Positions 1 to 10,100 of a stretch of 64,000 bases of DNA are shown here, in pieces; position 1 is the first letter of the stretch; every line of letters begins with the position of its first letter. The notes under the pieces are model-generated. The model was not told where the DNA came from and did no database searches. It saw only the letters and a program-made list of their open reading frames with translations. The position numbers were made by a program, and so were the translations under genes. The stretch comes from Chitinophagaceae bacterium. Its GTDB lineage: Bacteria > Bacteroidota > Bacteroidia > Chitinophagales > Chitinophagaceae. The stretch covers positions 109,948 to 173,947 of the forward strand of contig CANFHA010000015.1 of assembly GCA_947446645.1 (NCBI GenBank), in the 5' to 3' direction.

Positions 1-2
1 CA

Positions 3-3000
3 GGATCTATCAACGGCGGATCGGCTGCATGCGCCGGAACATCATTGTTGCTGAGCAATACAGTAAACGGTGGCGAATGGACTACCGATGCGCCGGCAAT
101 AGCGACTATAGACGCAGCCGGCAATGTATCGGCCAATGGCGCCGGCATAGCGCATATCGCGTATACAGTGGCAAACAGCTGTGGCAGCTCATCCAGCAGT
201 ACTGCCATAAATGTAAATGCAGCACCTACACCAGGCAATATAGAGGGGCTTACCGCCATCTGCCCGGGCACGAGCGCAAACCTTACAAATGCGGTGACCG
301 GTGGCGCATGGACCACAGAACCTGTGGCCACAGCAACAATAGACGCAGCGGGTGTAATAACCGGCCTTGCAGCAGGCACCGCGATAGTATCCTATACTGC
401 GGGCAATGAGTGTGGTTCGACAACAGCAACAGCTGTGGCAACTGTAAATGCACTGCCTGAAGCCGGAACAATAACTGCGGCAGCTAATCTTTGCGCCGGC
501 ACATCCACTGCACTTAACAATACCGTTAGCGAAGGCGAATGGAGTACTGATGCGGCAGCAATTGCAACCGTAGATGCCTCAGGAAATGTAGCTGGCATAG
601 GTGCCGGTATTGCAAATATTGTGTACCGGGTGTCTAACAGCTGCGGCATAGCCAGCGCCAGCTCGGTTGTAACAGTTACAGGGCTGCCTGATGCAGGCAC
701 TATAAGCGGCGCAGCATCCCTTTGCGCAGGTGCAACAACAACAATGTACAACACAGCACCTGGCGGAGTATGGAGCACCAGCGGCACAGGTGCTGCTGCA
801 GTTGATGCAACAGGAGTACTCACAGGAAACAATGGAGGCAGCGAAACTATCTCTTACGCGGTTTCAAACAACTGCGGCTCTGCAACCGCTACCCGTGTAA
901 TAATTGTAACATCAATGCCGGATGCCGGCACAATAAGCGGCAGCTCAGACATATGCACAGGGACTAGCACCATGATGAACAACACTGCAAACGGCGGTGT
1001 ATGGGCATCTGAGGCTTCGCCAATTGCAACTATAAATGCGACCGGCGTAATAACCGGGGTAGCAGCAGGTGCTGCAACCATCCGATACACAGTGTCAAAC
1101 AGTTGCGGCTCGGCAAGCACAACCACAATGATCAGCGTAAATACATTGCCTGTAGCCGGAACGATAACCGGAGCGGCACCAGTATGTGCCGGCAACTCAG
1201 TGACACTTGCAAACCTATTGAGCGGCGGCAGCTGGACTTCAGCTAACCCCGGAATAGCGACTGTAAATAGCCTGGGAGTAGTAACCGGCGTAGCGGATGG
1301 AGATGCAACGATTTCTTATACCGTAGCAAATAGCTGTGGCACGGCCAGCGCAACAGCACTAATACCTGTAACAGGGCTTCCAAATGCGGGAGCAATGGCA
1401 GGACCATCGCATGTAGGAGTAGACTCGATAATAGTACTTACTAATCCTACAGGCGATGCGGGTGGCACATGGACTGCAAACAACAGCTGTGTAATGATAG
1501 CAGGCGGGCTTATAAATGGCCTCGTACCCGGCACTGTTACTGTATCTTATACAGTAAGTAACAGCTGTGGCATAGCCAGAACCACCCGCGTAATAACCAT
1601 TGACTCGCCTGTTTTCCGCATTTCTGATATCGCGGGGACTTCTTTCTTATCGTGTGTAGGCGGGCAGGCGGCATTCTGGAACAATACAACTGGTGGAATA
1701 TTTACAATGAGCGATGCTGACGCCGCTGTAGCAACTGTTTCGCCGATAGGTGTTGTAACCGGTGTGAGTGCAGGAACAGCAACCCTAAGCTATACAGCAT
1801 GGGGCGCTACCACTACCAGCATTGTTACTGTTTATCCTGTGCCTGCAGCCATCGCGGGACCGGCCAATGTTTGCAATGGTTCTACAAGCATGCTTACCAA
1901 TGTAACTCCGGGTGGTGTCTGGACCAGCGGCATACCATCAACTGCAAGCATAAGCCCAGACGGAATTATTACCGGCAATAATGCAGGCACCGTAACTATG
2001 TACTACACCCTGGTTGCGCCTGCCGGCTGCAGATCATCAATAGTTGTAACTGTGAACCCTAACCCGATGGGCATTGTTGGCCCGGAGAGTGTATGCACTG
2101 GTGCAACTATAGCCCTTACTGATGCTACACCCGGTGGCACATGGAGCGGGTCTAACTCACATGCAAGTGTGGATGCTGCGGGTAATATTACCGGAATTTC
2201 AACAGGGGGAGTAAGTGTTTCTTATACCGGCCTTAATGGTTGCTTCAGGTATTATGTAGTAAACATTACACAAGGCCCTACCGCTATCAATGGTAATCTG
2301 AATGCGTGTATCGGCACCTATACCTACCTTTCAGATGCTGTAACTCCCGGTGTTGGTTGGAGCAGCAGTAACCCTGCGGTTGCTACGATAACCGCGTCCG
2401 GCGCAGTAACGCCTATCACTGCAGGTACTACCAGGATCACCTATACGCTGAGCCCTGGCTGCCTGACTACTTCCGTAGTTACAGTAAATACTATCCCGGT
2501 CGTTTCGGCAATTCTTGGTGCTTCATCGGTATCCCGTACCGGCCCTGGAGTAACATTGTCTGATCTTACGCCTGGTGGTATCTGGACCAGCAGCAACACG
2601 GCAATACTCACCGTGGGTTCTGCAACAGGGGTTGTTACCGCAAATGTATCTGCAGGCTCTGCCTACATCAACTATATCGTTACAAATGCCGCGGGTTGTG
2701 CCGGTTTTGCATATCGCATTCTCAGTGCCAGCCCTGCTCCCAGGAGCCACGGCGGCACCACTACTTCTCCAGGCTCATTAATAAACCTGAATAGCGAAAT
2801 GTCTGCCGGAGAGTGGATAAGCAGCGACAACAGCGTAGCTACCGTAGACGAGAATGGTATTGTAAACGCTATAGCTGAAGGCAGCACTGAGATAGCGCAC
2901 ACGGTTACAAATAGTGCCGGCGAAATAGCCACATCAGTAACTACGGTAACGGTTAAGGCTCAGCCACTGCAGGTGAGCATGGCACCAAATCCGAACAATG

Positions 3001-3227
3001 GAAGGTTTGTACTAAAGGGCACCACCGGTTCTGTTACAGATGCTGTCGTTAACATTGATGTTCTGAACATGGCCGGACAAGTAGTTTATACCACCCAAAT
3101 CGTAGCTAACCGAGGTGTTATGAATGAGGCAGTTCAAACAGACAGCAGCCTTCCAAATGGCACATACATTATGAATGTTCGCAACGGGAACGAAACACAG
3201 ATAGTACATTTTGTGATCGGGAAATAA
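3..3227 (+). CDS. Giant Ig-like-repeat surface protein with T9SS sorting domain (5' end outside window)
   Basis: The frame is open from the first base, so this is the C-terminal 1074 residues of a longer protein. It is built of about 13 tandem Ig-like (BIG2-type) units of about 75 residues. Each has a GGxWTTxxxxIATIDAxGxVxG core, an AGxAxIxYTVxNSCG strand pair and a CAGxS start, which probably gives conserved Cys pairs. The last 80 residues (APNPNNGRF ... GTYIMNVRNG) form a type A T9SS C-terminal sorting domain, so the protein should be exported by SprA and anchored or released at the cell surface. An adhesin or matrix role is inferred from the architecture only. Repeat units differ enough at DNA level to argue against very recent amplification. 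A hairpin terminator follows the stop. Confidence 0.85.
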   Translation, partial: GSINGGSAACAGTSLLLSNTVNGGEWTTDAPAIATIDAAGNVSANGAGIAHIAYTVANSCGSSSSSTAINVNAAPTPGNIEGLTAICPGTSANLTNAVTGGAWTTEPVATATIDAAGVITGLAAGTAIVSYTAGNECGSTTATAVATVNALPEAGTITAAANLCAGTSTALNNTVSEGEWSTDAAAIATVDASGNVAGIGAGIANIVYRVSNSCGIASASSVVTVTGLPDAGTISGAASLCAGATTTMYNTAPGGVWSTSGTGAAAVDATGVLTGNNGGSETISYAVSNNCGSATATRVIIVTSMPDAGTISGSSDICTGTSTMMNNTANGGVWASEASPIATINATGVITGVAAGAATIRYTVSNSCGSASTTTMISVNTLPVAGTITGAAPVCAGNSVTLANLLSGGSWTSANPGIATVNSLGVVTGVADGDATISYTVANSCGTASATALIPVTGLPNAGAMAGPSHVGVDSIIVLTNPTGDAGGTWTANNSCVMIAGGLINGLVPGTVTVSYTVSNSCGIARTTRVITIDSPVFRISDIAGTSFLSCVGGQAAFWNNTTGGIFTMSDADAAVATVSPIGVVTGVSAGTATLSYTAWGATTTSIVTVYPVPAAIAGPANVCNGSTSMLTNVTPGGVWTSGIPSTASISPDGIITGNNAGTVTMYYTLVAPAGCRSSIVVTVNPNPMGIVGPESVCTGATIALTDATPGGTWSGSNSHASVDAAGNITGISTGGVSVSYTGLNGCFRYYVVNITQGPTAINGNLNACIGTYTYLSDAVTPGVGWSSSNPAVATITASGAVTPITAGTTRITYTLSPGCLTTSVVTVNTIPVVSAILGASSVSRTGPGVTLSDLTPGGIWTSSNTAILTVGSATGVVTANVSAGSAYINYIVTNAAGCAGFAYRILSASPAPRSHGGTTTSPGSLINLNSEMSAGEWISSDNSVATVDENGIVNAIAEGSTEIAHTVTNSAGEIATSVTTVTVKAQPLQVSMAPNPNNGRFVLKGTTGSVTDAVVNIDVLNMAGQVVYTTQIVANRGVMNEAVQTDSSLPNGTYIMNVRNGNETQIVHFVIGK

Positions 3228-3276
3228 AACTAAGATTTGCAAGATCTAAGGATTCTTAAGATTGTTTTAGATCAGA

Positions 3277-3307
3277 GGGCTGGTGGAGACACTGGCCCTT
3301 TTTATTT
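3277..3307 (+). terminator. Rho-independent-type terminator after the Ig-repeat gene
   Basis: GGGCTGGTG, loop GAGA, CACTGGCCC forms a 9-bp stem with two G-T wobbles and is followed by TTTTTATTT. It lies 50 nt after the stop codon. Confidence 0.7.
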
Positions 3308-3407
3308 ATGAAAAAAGATATCATTATGCTTCCCTTGAGATAAATCACCGGATTTTATAGTGAATGGTATCACTCGTTTAAACAGCATTTTCGGTCGAAA
3401 CTCCCAT

Positions 3408-3415
3408 TATTTTTG
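3408..3415 (+). promoter_or_regulatory. Candidate Bacteroidota -7 box for ruvA
   Basis: TATTTTTG matches the Bacteroidota -7 consensus TAnnTTTG. It lies 66 nt upstream of the ruvA ATG. A clean TTTG -33 box at the usual spacing is not visible, so this is a moderate call. Confidence 0.45.
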
Positions 3416-3481
3416 TATCTTTCCGGCGGTATGAGCAATCATACCATTTTTTATTATCTATATTCCAAACGAGAGGTATAA

Positions 3482-4060
3482 ATGTTCGCATATTTAGAGG
3501 GTGTCCTTGTCTATAAATCCCCGTCTGTACTGAACATGGACGTACATGGCGTAGGCTATGAGCTACAGATCACTTTGCAGACCTTTGCCGTAATTCAGCC
3601 CCTTGAAAAGTGCCGGTTATACACGCACTTACAGGTGAGGGAAGATGCCTGGGTACTGTATGGCTTTGCCGACGAGGAAGAGCGTGCCACCTTCAGGCAG
3701 CTGCTGAATATAAGCGGGGTTGGTGCGGCCACTGCACGCATCATATTATCATCGCTCAACACTGGTGAGCTGGAACGTGCGGTAAATGGCCAGGACGCCA
3801 AAACGCTGGAACGTGTAAAGGGAATAGGCGCAAAAACAGCCCAGAGAATCATATTAGAACTAAAAGGCAAGCTGCTGACGCAGAAAAATACATCATCGCA
3901 ATCGCCTGTTATACACAATACAATGCAGGAAGATGCGTTAATAGCATTGGTGAATTTAGGCATAAACCGGGGTGTTGCAGAAAATGCTATAAAGAAAATT
4001 GATAACGGTTCTTCGCTGACAGTAGAAGAACTGATCAAACAGGCACTCCGGGCATTGTAA
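3482..4060 (+). CDS. ruvA: Holliday junction branch migration protein RuvA
   Basis: A 192-residue protein of normal RuvA length. It has an N-terminal OB-fold domain (MFAYLEGVLVYKSP ... VGYELQ), two helix-hairpin-helix motifs (NISGVGAATARIILSSL and VKGIGAKTAQRIILELKGKL) and a C-terminal three-helix domain (ALIALVNLGINRGVAENAI) that contacts RuvB. RuvA tetramers bind four-way junctions and load the RuvB motor in recombination and repair. It starts at ATG. The next gene is sprA, 101 nt downstream; a ruvA-sprA order is known from other Bacteroidota. Confidence 0.97.
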   Translation: MFAYLEGVLVYKSPSVLNMDVHGVGYELQITLQTFAVIQPLEKCRLYTHLQVREDAWVLYGFADEEERATFRQLLNISGVGAATARIILSSLNTGELERAVNGQDAKTLERVKGIGAKTAQRIILELKGKLLTQKNTSSQSPVIHNTMQEDALIALVNLGINRGVAENAIKKIDNGSSLTVEELIKQALRAL

Positions 4061-4108
4061 GACTGGTTCCCGGCATCGGTAAAACATTATTGAAAGACTT
4101 AGTACGCA

Positions 4109-4140
4109 AAGGAATAAAATAATATTTTATTTTATTCCTT
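4109..4140 (+). terminator. AT-rich perfect hairpin between ruvA and sprA
   Basis: A perfect 13-bp stem (AAGGAATAAAATA and its complement) with a 6-nt loop lies 49 nt after ruvA and ends 21 nt before the sprA start. It could attenuate read-through from ruvA or act as a 5' UTR structure for sprA. It lacks a separate U tract, so terminator is the nearest label rather than a certain one. Confidence 0.5.
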
Positions 4141-4161
4141 GTTTATTATAAAGGAAAAAAC

Positions 4162-7100
4162 TTGAAGGGCAAGGGTAATTTAGGATACAGGTTTTTAGTT
4201 TTCATCGCACTGATGATAGCTATAGCAAATGCAGCCGCCAGGGGCTACCACCCTTTCTATGCCTTCTATGAGCCGACAGATAAAGATGACAGCACCGCAG
4301 ACCGAAAGAAAGACAGTATCGAAAGAGCACTACAAGCCAAGAGAGACTCCCTCCACTTTCCGCTCCACGACCAGACCGGTGACCCGGTAACAGATTACAA
4401 TCGCCCAAAAAGCATAGACCTGGCCGACCCTAAAAATCAAAGCCAGGGTTTTGATTATGATGCCGATGGCAACCGGTACTACTTTTCTGAGCGCATGGGC
4501 AACGAATTTTTGCGCAATCCTACGTACCTCACCATGGATGAGTACCTGAAGTACAGGGGCAAACAGGACCAGGATGCCTATTGGCAGCGCCGGCTTGATG
4601 CCCTTATGCTCTTCAACAAAACACCCGAGCTGCCACAGATGTATAAGGAAGGTCTGTTTGACCGCATTTTCGGCAGCAATACCATATCTGTAAAGCCCCA
4701 GGGCAATGTTGACGTAACCTTTGGCGGCAACTGGCAAAACATAAAGAATCCTACGCTTACCCAGCGTGCGCAGAAATACGGCGTGTTCGACTTTGACATG
4801 CAGATGAACATCAACCTGCTGGCGCAGGTGGGCGACAAACTAAAGCTGAACATCAGTAACAATACCAAAGCTACATTTGACTACCAGAATGTGCAGAAGC
4901 TGGACTATAGCGGCAAGGAAGATGAAATGCTTAAGAAGATAGAAGCCGGTAACGTGAGCTTCCCTTTGAAAAGCAATCTTATCAGTGGTGTGCAATCGCT
5001 GTTTGGTCTCAAAACAAAATTGCAGTTTGGTAAGCTTTGGGTAACGGCCGTGATCTCGCAGCAGAAATCGCAACGCAAGAGCCTGACCGTGCAGGGCGGT
5101 GCACAGTCGCAGCAGATAGCCATAAAGGCCGACAACTACGATGAGAATAAGGACTTCCTGCTTGGCCAGTATTTCCGCGACAACTACAATAAGGCAATGG
5201 CTAACTTCCCGTTACTCAACTCGCAGGTCACCATCAGCAAAGTAGAAATATGGGTTACTAACCGCACAGGTGCGGTAACAGGCGTGCGCGATGTGCTCGG
5301 CTTTATGGACCTTGGCGAGGGCACACCATACCTGCAGCAAATGAACAACCCTAACAGCGGCATACGTGATGGGCTGCCGGACAACAGGGCCAACAGGCTG
5401 TATACACAATTGGTTCAAAGTCCTAATGGACGTTTGCAGCGCTCTGCTACCAATGCCGCGGTAAATCTTGGCCTCACGCAGGGGCAGGATTTTGAACGTA
5501 CCACAGCCCGCCAGCTTGCACCTACCGAGTTCACCTTCAACTCGCAGCTGGGTTATATAATGCTGAATACCCAGCTCAACTCGGATGATGTGCTGGGCGT
5601 AGCGTATCGTTATACCTATCGCGGTAAGGTGTACCAGGTGGGTGAGTTTGCTGAAGACCTTCCGCCGGATACGACTAACCCTAAAGTACTTTACCTGAAA
5701 TTACTGAAAGGCACTGCGTCGCGCCCAACCTTGCCGGTGTGGAAGCTGATGATGAAAAACATCTACTCACTCGGCGGTTTCGGCGTATCGCGTGAGAATT
5801 TCACTTTAAATATCCTGTACCAGGACCCGGGCGGTGGCGAGCGCAGGTATATGCCTGAGGGACATGATGCCGGTATCCCTTTCCTTACTTTGTTAAACCT
5901 GGACAGGCTGAATACCCAGGGCGAGCGCTCGCCGGACGGAGTGTTCGACTTTGTAGAAGGGCTGACCATAAACACACAGCAGGGCAAGATCATCTTCCCT
6001 GTGCTGGAGCCATTTGGTAAAGACCTGCTGCCCGCAGTTATAGACTCTACGAAAGGTATTACGCCAGACCCAATTCTGAGGCGCAAGTATATCTTCCAGG
6101 TGCTCTATGACTCTACAAAGACCGTTGCCATGCAATCGCAGTCTAACGACAGGTATATCATGCGTGGCTCCTACAAATCCTCGTCTTCGTCCGAAATATT
6201 TTTGGGCGGTTTCAATATACCGCAGGGCTCTGTATCGGTATCAGCCGGCGGCACAAGGCTGGTAGAGAACCAGGACTATACTGTAGACTACGGCCTGGGC
6301 AGATTAAAAATTATCAATACCGGCATTCTTAATTCCGGCGTGCCTATAAACATCCAGTATGAGGATAATGCAACCTTTGGCTTTCAGCAGCAGAATTTCA
6401 TGGCTGCCCGACTGGACTACTATGTGAACAAAAACCTGACACTCGGTACTACAGTAATGAGGCTCAACGAGCGTCCGTTCACACAGCAGGTATCTTATGG
6501 CGATGATCCTATCAAGAATACGGTACTTGGTGCAGATGCGAACTACCAGACCGAATTCCCGGCCCTTACCCGGCTGCTTGACAAACTACCTATCTATTCC
6601 ACTACTGCATCGTCTTTCGTAAACAGCAACCTGGAAGTTGCGGCCCTCCTTCCCGGCCACCCAAAGCAGATAGACGCGCTGGACCCCGAAGGATCTATAT
6701 ACATAGACAACTTTGAGGGTACCAGCAGCGCATACGATCTTAAGTTCCCGGCCCAGTCATGGTCGCTGGCCTCTACGCCCTTCGGTGCCATAGACAGGGC
6801 GGCGCACAGCCTTTTCCCTGAGGCTCAGCTGGATGACCAGCTGATAAACGGCGCGAACAGGGCCCGCCTGGCCTGGTACAATATAGAACCTACCCTGGTA
6901 GACCCGGGCTCCACGGCACCTGCCTATGTGAGCAAGGATCCTAACCAGCACTATATAAGAATGATATCGCTGCAGGACGTATTCCCGAATCAGCAGTTCC
7001 CTGCACTGCAAAACGCCGCCAGTACATTCGACCTTGGTTATTATCCAAAAGAAAGAGGACCCTACAACTTTGATGTAAATCCATCAGTTTATACAGCAGG

Positions 7101-10100
7101 TGTAAATTCGGACGGTACACTCGCCGCACCCGAAACAAGGTGGGGCGGTATCACACGCCCTATTGACAATACCGACTTTGAATCATCCAATGTAGAGTAT
7201 ATTCAGTTTTGGGTGATGGATCCCTTTATCAATAACCCTACAGCAGCAGGTGGCTCGCTGTATTTTAACCTGGGCAATGTATCTGAGGACATCCTTAAGG
7301 ACTCAAGGATGTTCTTTGAAAATGGAATCCCTTCGCCTTTTGATGGAACCAAACTCGACACCACGGCATGGGGCTATCTGCCGAAATTCGAGCAACAAAT
7401 AACACGCGCATTCGACAACGATAACACAGCCCGTACGCTGCAGGATGTAGGATACGATGGTCTACCGGACACGTCTTCGATACCAGGCCAGCTTACGGAA
7501 CAAAAGAAATTTGAAAACTTCCTTACACAGCTTCGCCAAAAAATAGGCGCCGCAAACCCGGCATACCAGCAGGCATTGAGTGATCCGTCTAACGATGACT
7601 ACCACTATTTCCGTGGTTCAGATTTTGACACGGTAAACAACGGAATAGGGCTTGGGGTACTTGCGCGCTACAAGCGCTACAACAGCCCACAGGGCAACTC
7701 ACCTATTACCGACCCAAAATCTTCTTACGCCACCTCATCTACAACGATTCCGGAATCGGAAGATATTAACCGGGACAACACGCTGAATGAAGGCGAGAGC
7801 TACTTCCAGTATCGTATTGATATGACGCCAAACATGCAGGTTGGCCAGAACAATATCATCAACATTCAGCCCAGCCTGGTAAAATTGCCTAACGGTAACA
7901 CGGAAGAAGAAAAATGGTACCAGTTTAAAATACCTATTGAGAGCTATGATCACAAAGTTGGCGGCATCGGCGACTTCCGTTCCATCCGCTTCCTCCGCAT
8001 GTTCATGGCCGGCTGGAGAGATAGCGCAATCCTTCGGTTTGCCACGCTGGAGCTGGGCCGCAACCAATGGCGCAACTATAAATACTCGCTGCAGACACCG
8101 GGCGAAGAGTCTCCACAACAAAACCAGGGCCTTACTGACTTCACCGTCACATCTGTCAGCATTGAGGAAAACGGATCACGGTCACCAATACCGTATGTAA
8201 TACCTCCGGGAGTGAACCGCCAGCTGTCTACTGTGGCACAGGGTTCCACTATCCAGCTAAATGAAAGAGCACTTTCCCTGAAAACCTGCGCACTGCAGGA
8301 TGGAGATGCACGCGCCGTGTACAAAGAGGTGAATGTGGATATGCGCCAGTTCTCCTACCTGCGTATGTTTGTACACGCTGAGAGCGCAGTAGGTCAGCCG
8401 GTGGTAAGAAATGCTGATGTGGATGCCTTTATACGTATAGGCAGTGACTTCACTAACAACTATTACGAATACCGTATGCCGCTGGCGGTAACCTCACCGG
8501 TTGCAGCTTCAGCAGCCTCTTCAGATCTCGTATGGCCTGCATCAAATGAAATGAACATAGTATTGCAGGACCTGGTAAACGCAAAAAAGAAACGCGACGA
8601 ACTGGGCTGGCAAACATTTGTGCCTTACTATGACAAAGACTCCAAGGGCAACATAATAGTTATTGTGGGCAACCCCAACATAGGTGGTGCAAAAAATATA
8701 ATGCTGGGCCTGCTGAACCCTAAAAAAACAAACACTACCCAGGGCGATGACGGGCTGCCAAAATGCGTAGAAGTATGGTTTGATGAACTACGTATGGCTG
8801 GCATCAATGACCAGGCCGGCTATGCTGCGGCAGGTAAGGTTGCCGTTCAGTTGGCGGACTTTGGCAATGTAAATCTTTCCGGCAGCATGCATACTGCCGG
8901 GTATGGCAATATAGACCAGAAGATACAGCAGCGCTCTCAGGATCAGTACACCCAATACAACACTTCTACCAACCTGGCACTAGGTAAGCTGATGCCTAAG
9001 GATTGGGGCGTGCAGCTTCCGTTCTTTGCCGGCTACACACAAAGCGTAAGCAACCCCAAATATGACCCCAATGATGCCGACGTACTGATAAGTGATGAGC
9101 TGAGCAAAGCACGGTCTGCCGCCGCACGCGACTCCATAAAGAACGCGACACAGGATTTTACATCTATTAAAAGCTTCAACTTCACGAACGTAAAGATCAC
9201 CGGAAACAGCACAGCTACTGCCAAGCCCCGTAAGATCTGGAGCATAAAGAACTTTGATTTCAGCTATTCGTACAACGACCAGAAGAAACACAACCCAACT
9301 GTAACAATGGACGAATTGAAGACGCAGAAATATGGCCTGGGTTATACCTACGCCATCAAATCAAAACCAATTGAGCCTTTTAAAAAGTACATCCGGTCAA
9401 AATCCAAATGGTTTTCATTGGTGAAAGACTTCAATTTTAATCCGCTTCCGTCCAGCCTGTCTATGCGCAATGACCTTACGCGTATAAATGAGAAAACACA
9501 GGTGCGGAATATAAACGACGGCAGCGACTACCAGATACAGCCCACGTTCTACAAAATCTTCAACTGGAACCGCGTCTACAACCTGCGCTGGGAGCTTGCT
9601 AAATCCCTTTCTTTCGACTATTCGGCTACTAATATCTCGCGTATTGATGAGCCTTATGGGGAAGTGAATACAAAGGCCAAAAAGGACTCTCTTTGGAACA
9701 GGGTAAAGACGTTTGGTCACAATACTTCCTATGCGCAAACTTTCAACAGTACCTACAATGTGCCACTGGCAAAGCTGCCGGCCACGGACTGGATAACCGT
9801 TCGCCTTGGTTATGCAGCAAACTACTCATGGACCGGAGCCGCGCCGGTAGCTTACGATCTTGGCAATACCATTGGCAATACACAAACCAAAACACTGACA
9901 GGAGAACTGAACCTAACCCAGCTTTACAATAAATCAAGGTATCTCAAAGCGCTGAATGCTAAGCCCGGGCCAAAACCTGGTGAAAAGCCCGTTGAAAAGA
10001 ACGGCCCTGCAGGCCCTTCCGGTGACAATGGTAAAAACCTGAAAGACCTCCGTCAGTCAAAAACAGGCGGTGGCAAGGGCGGGCAACAAGACCCGGTCAA

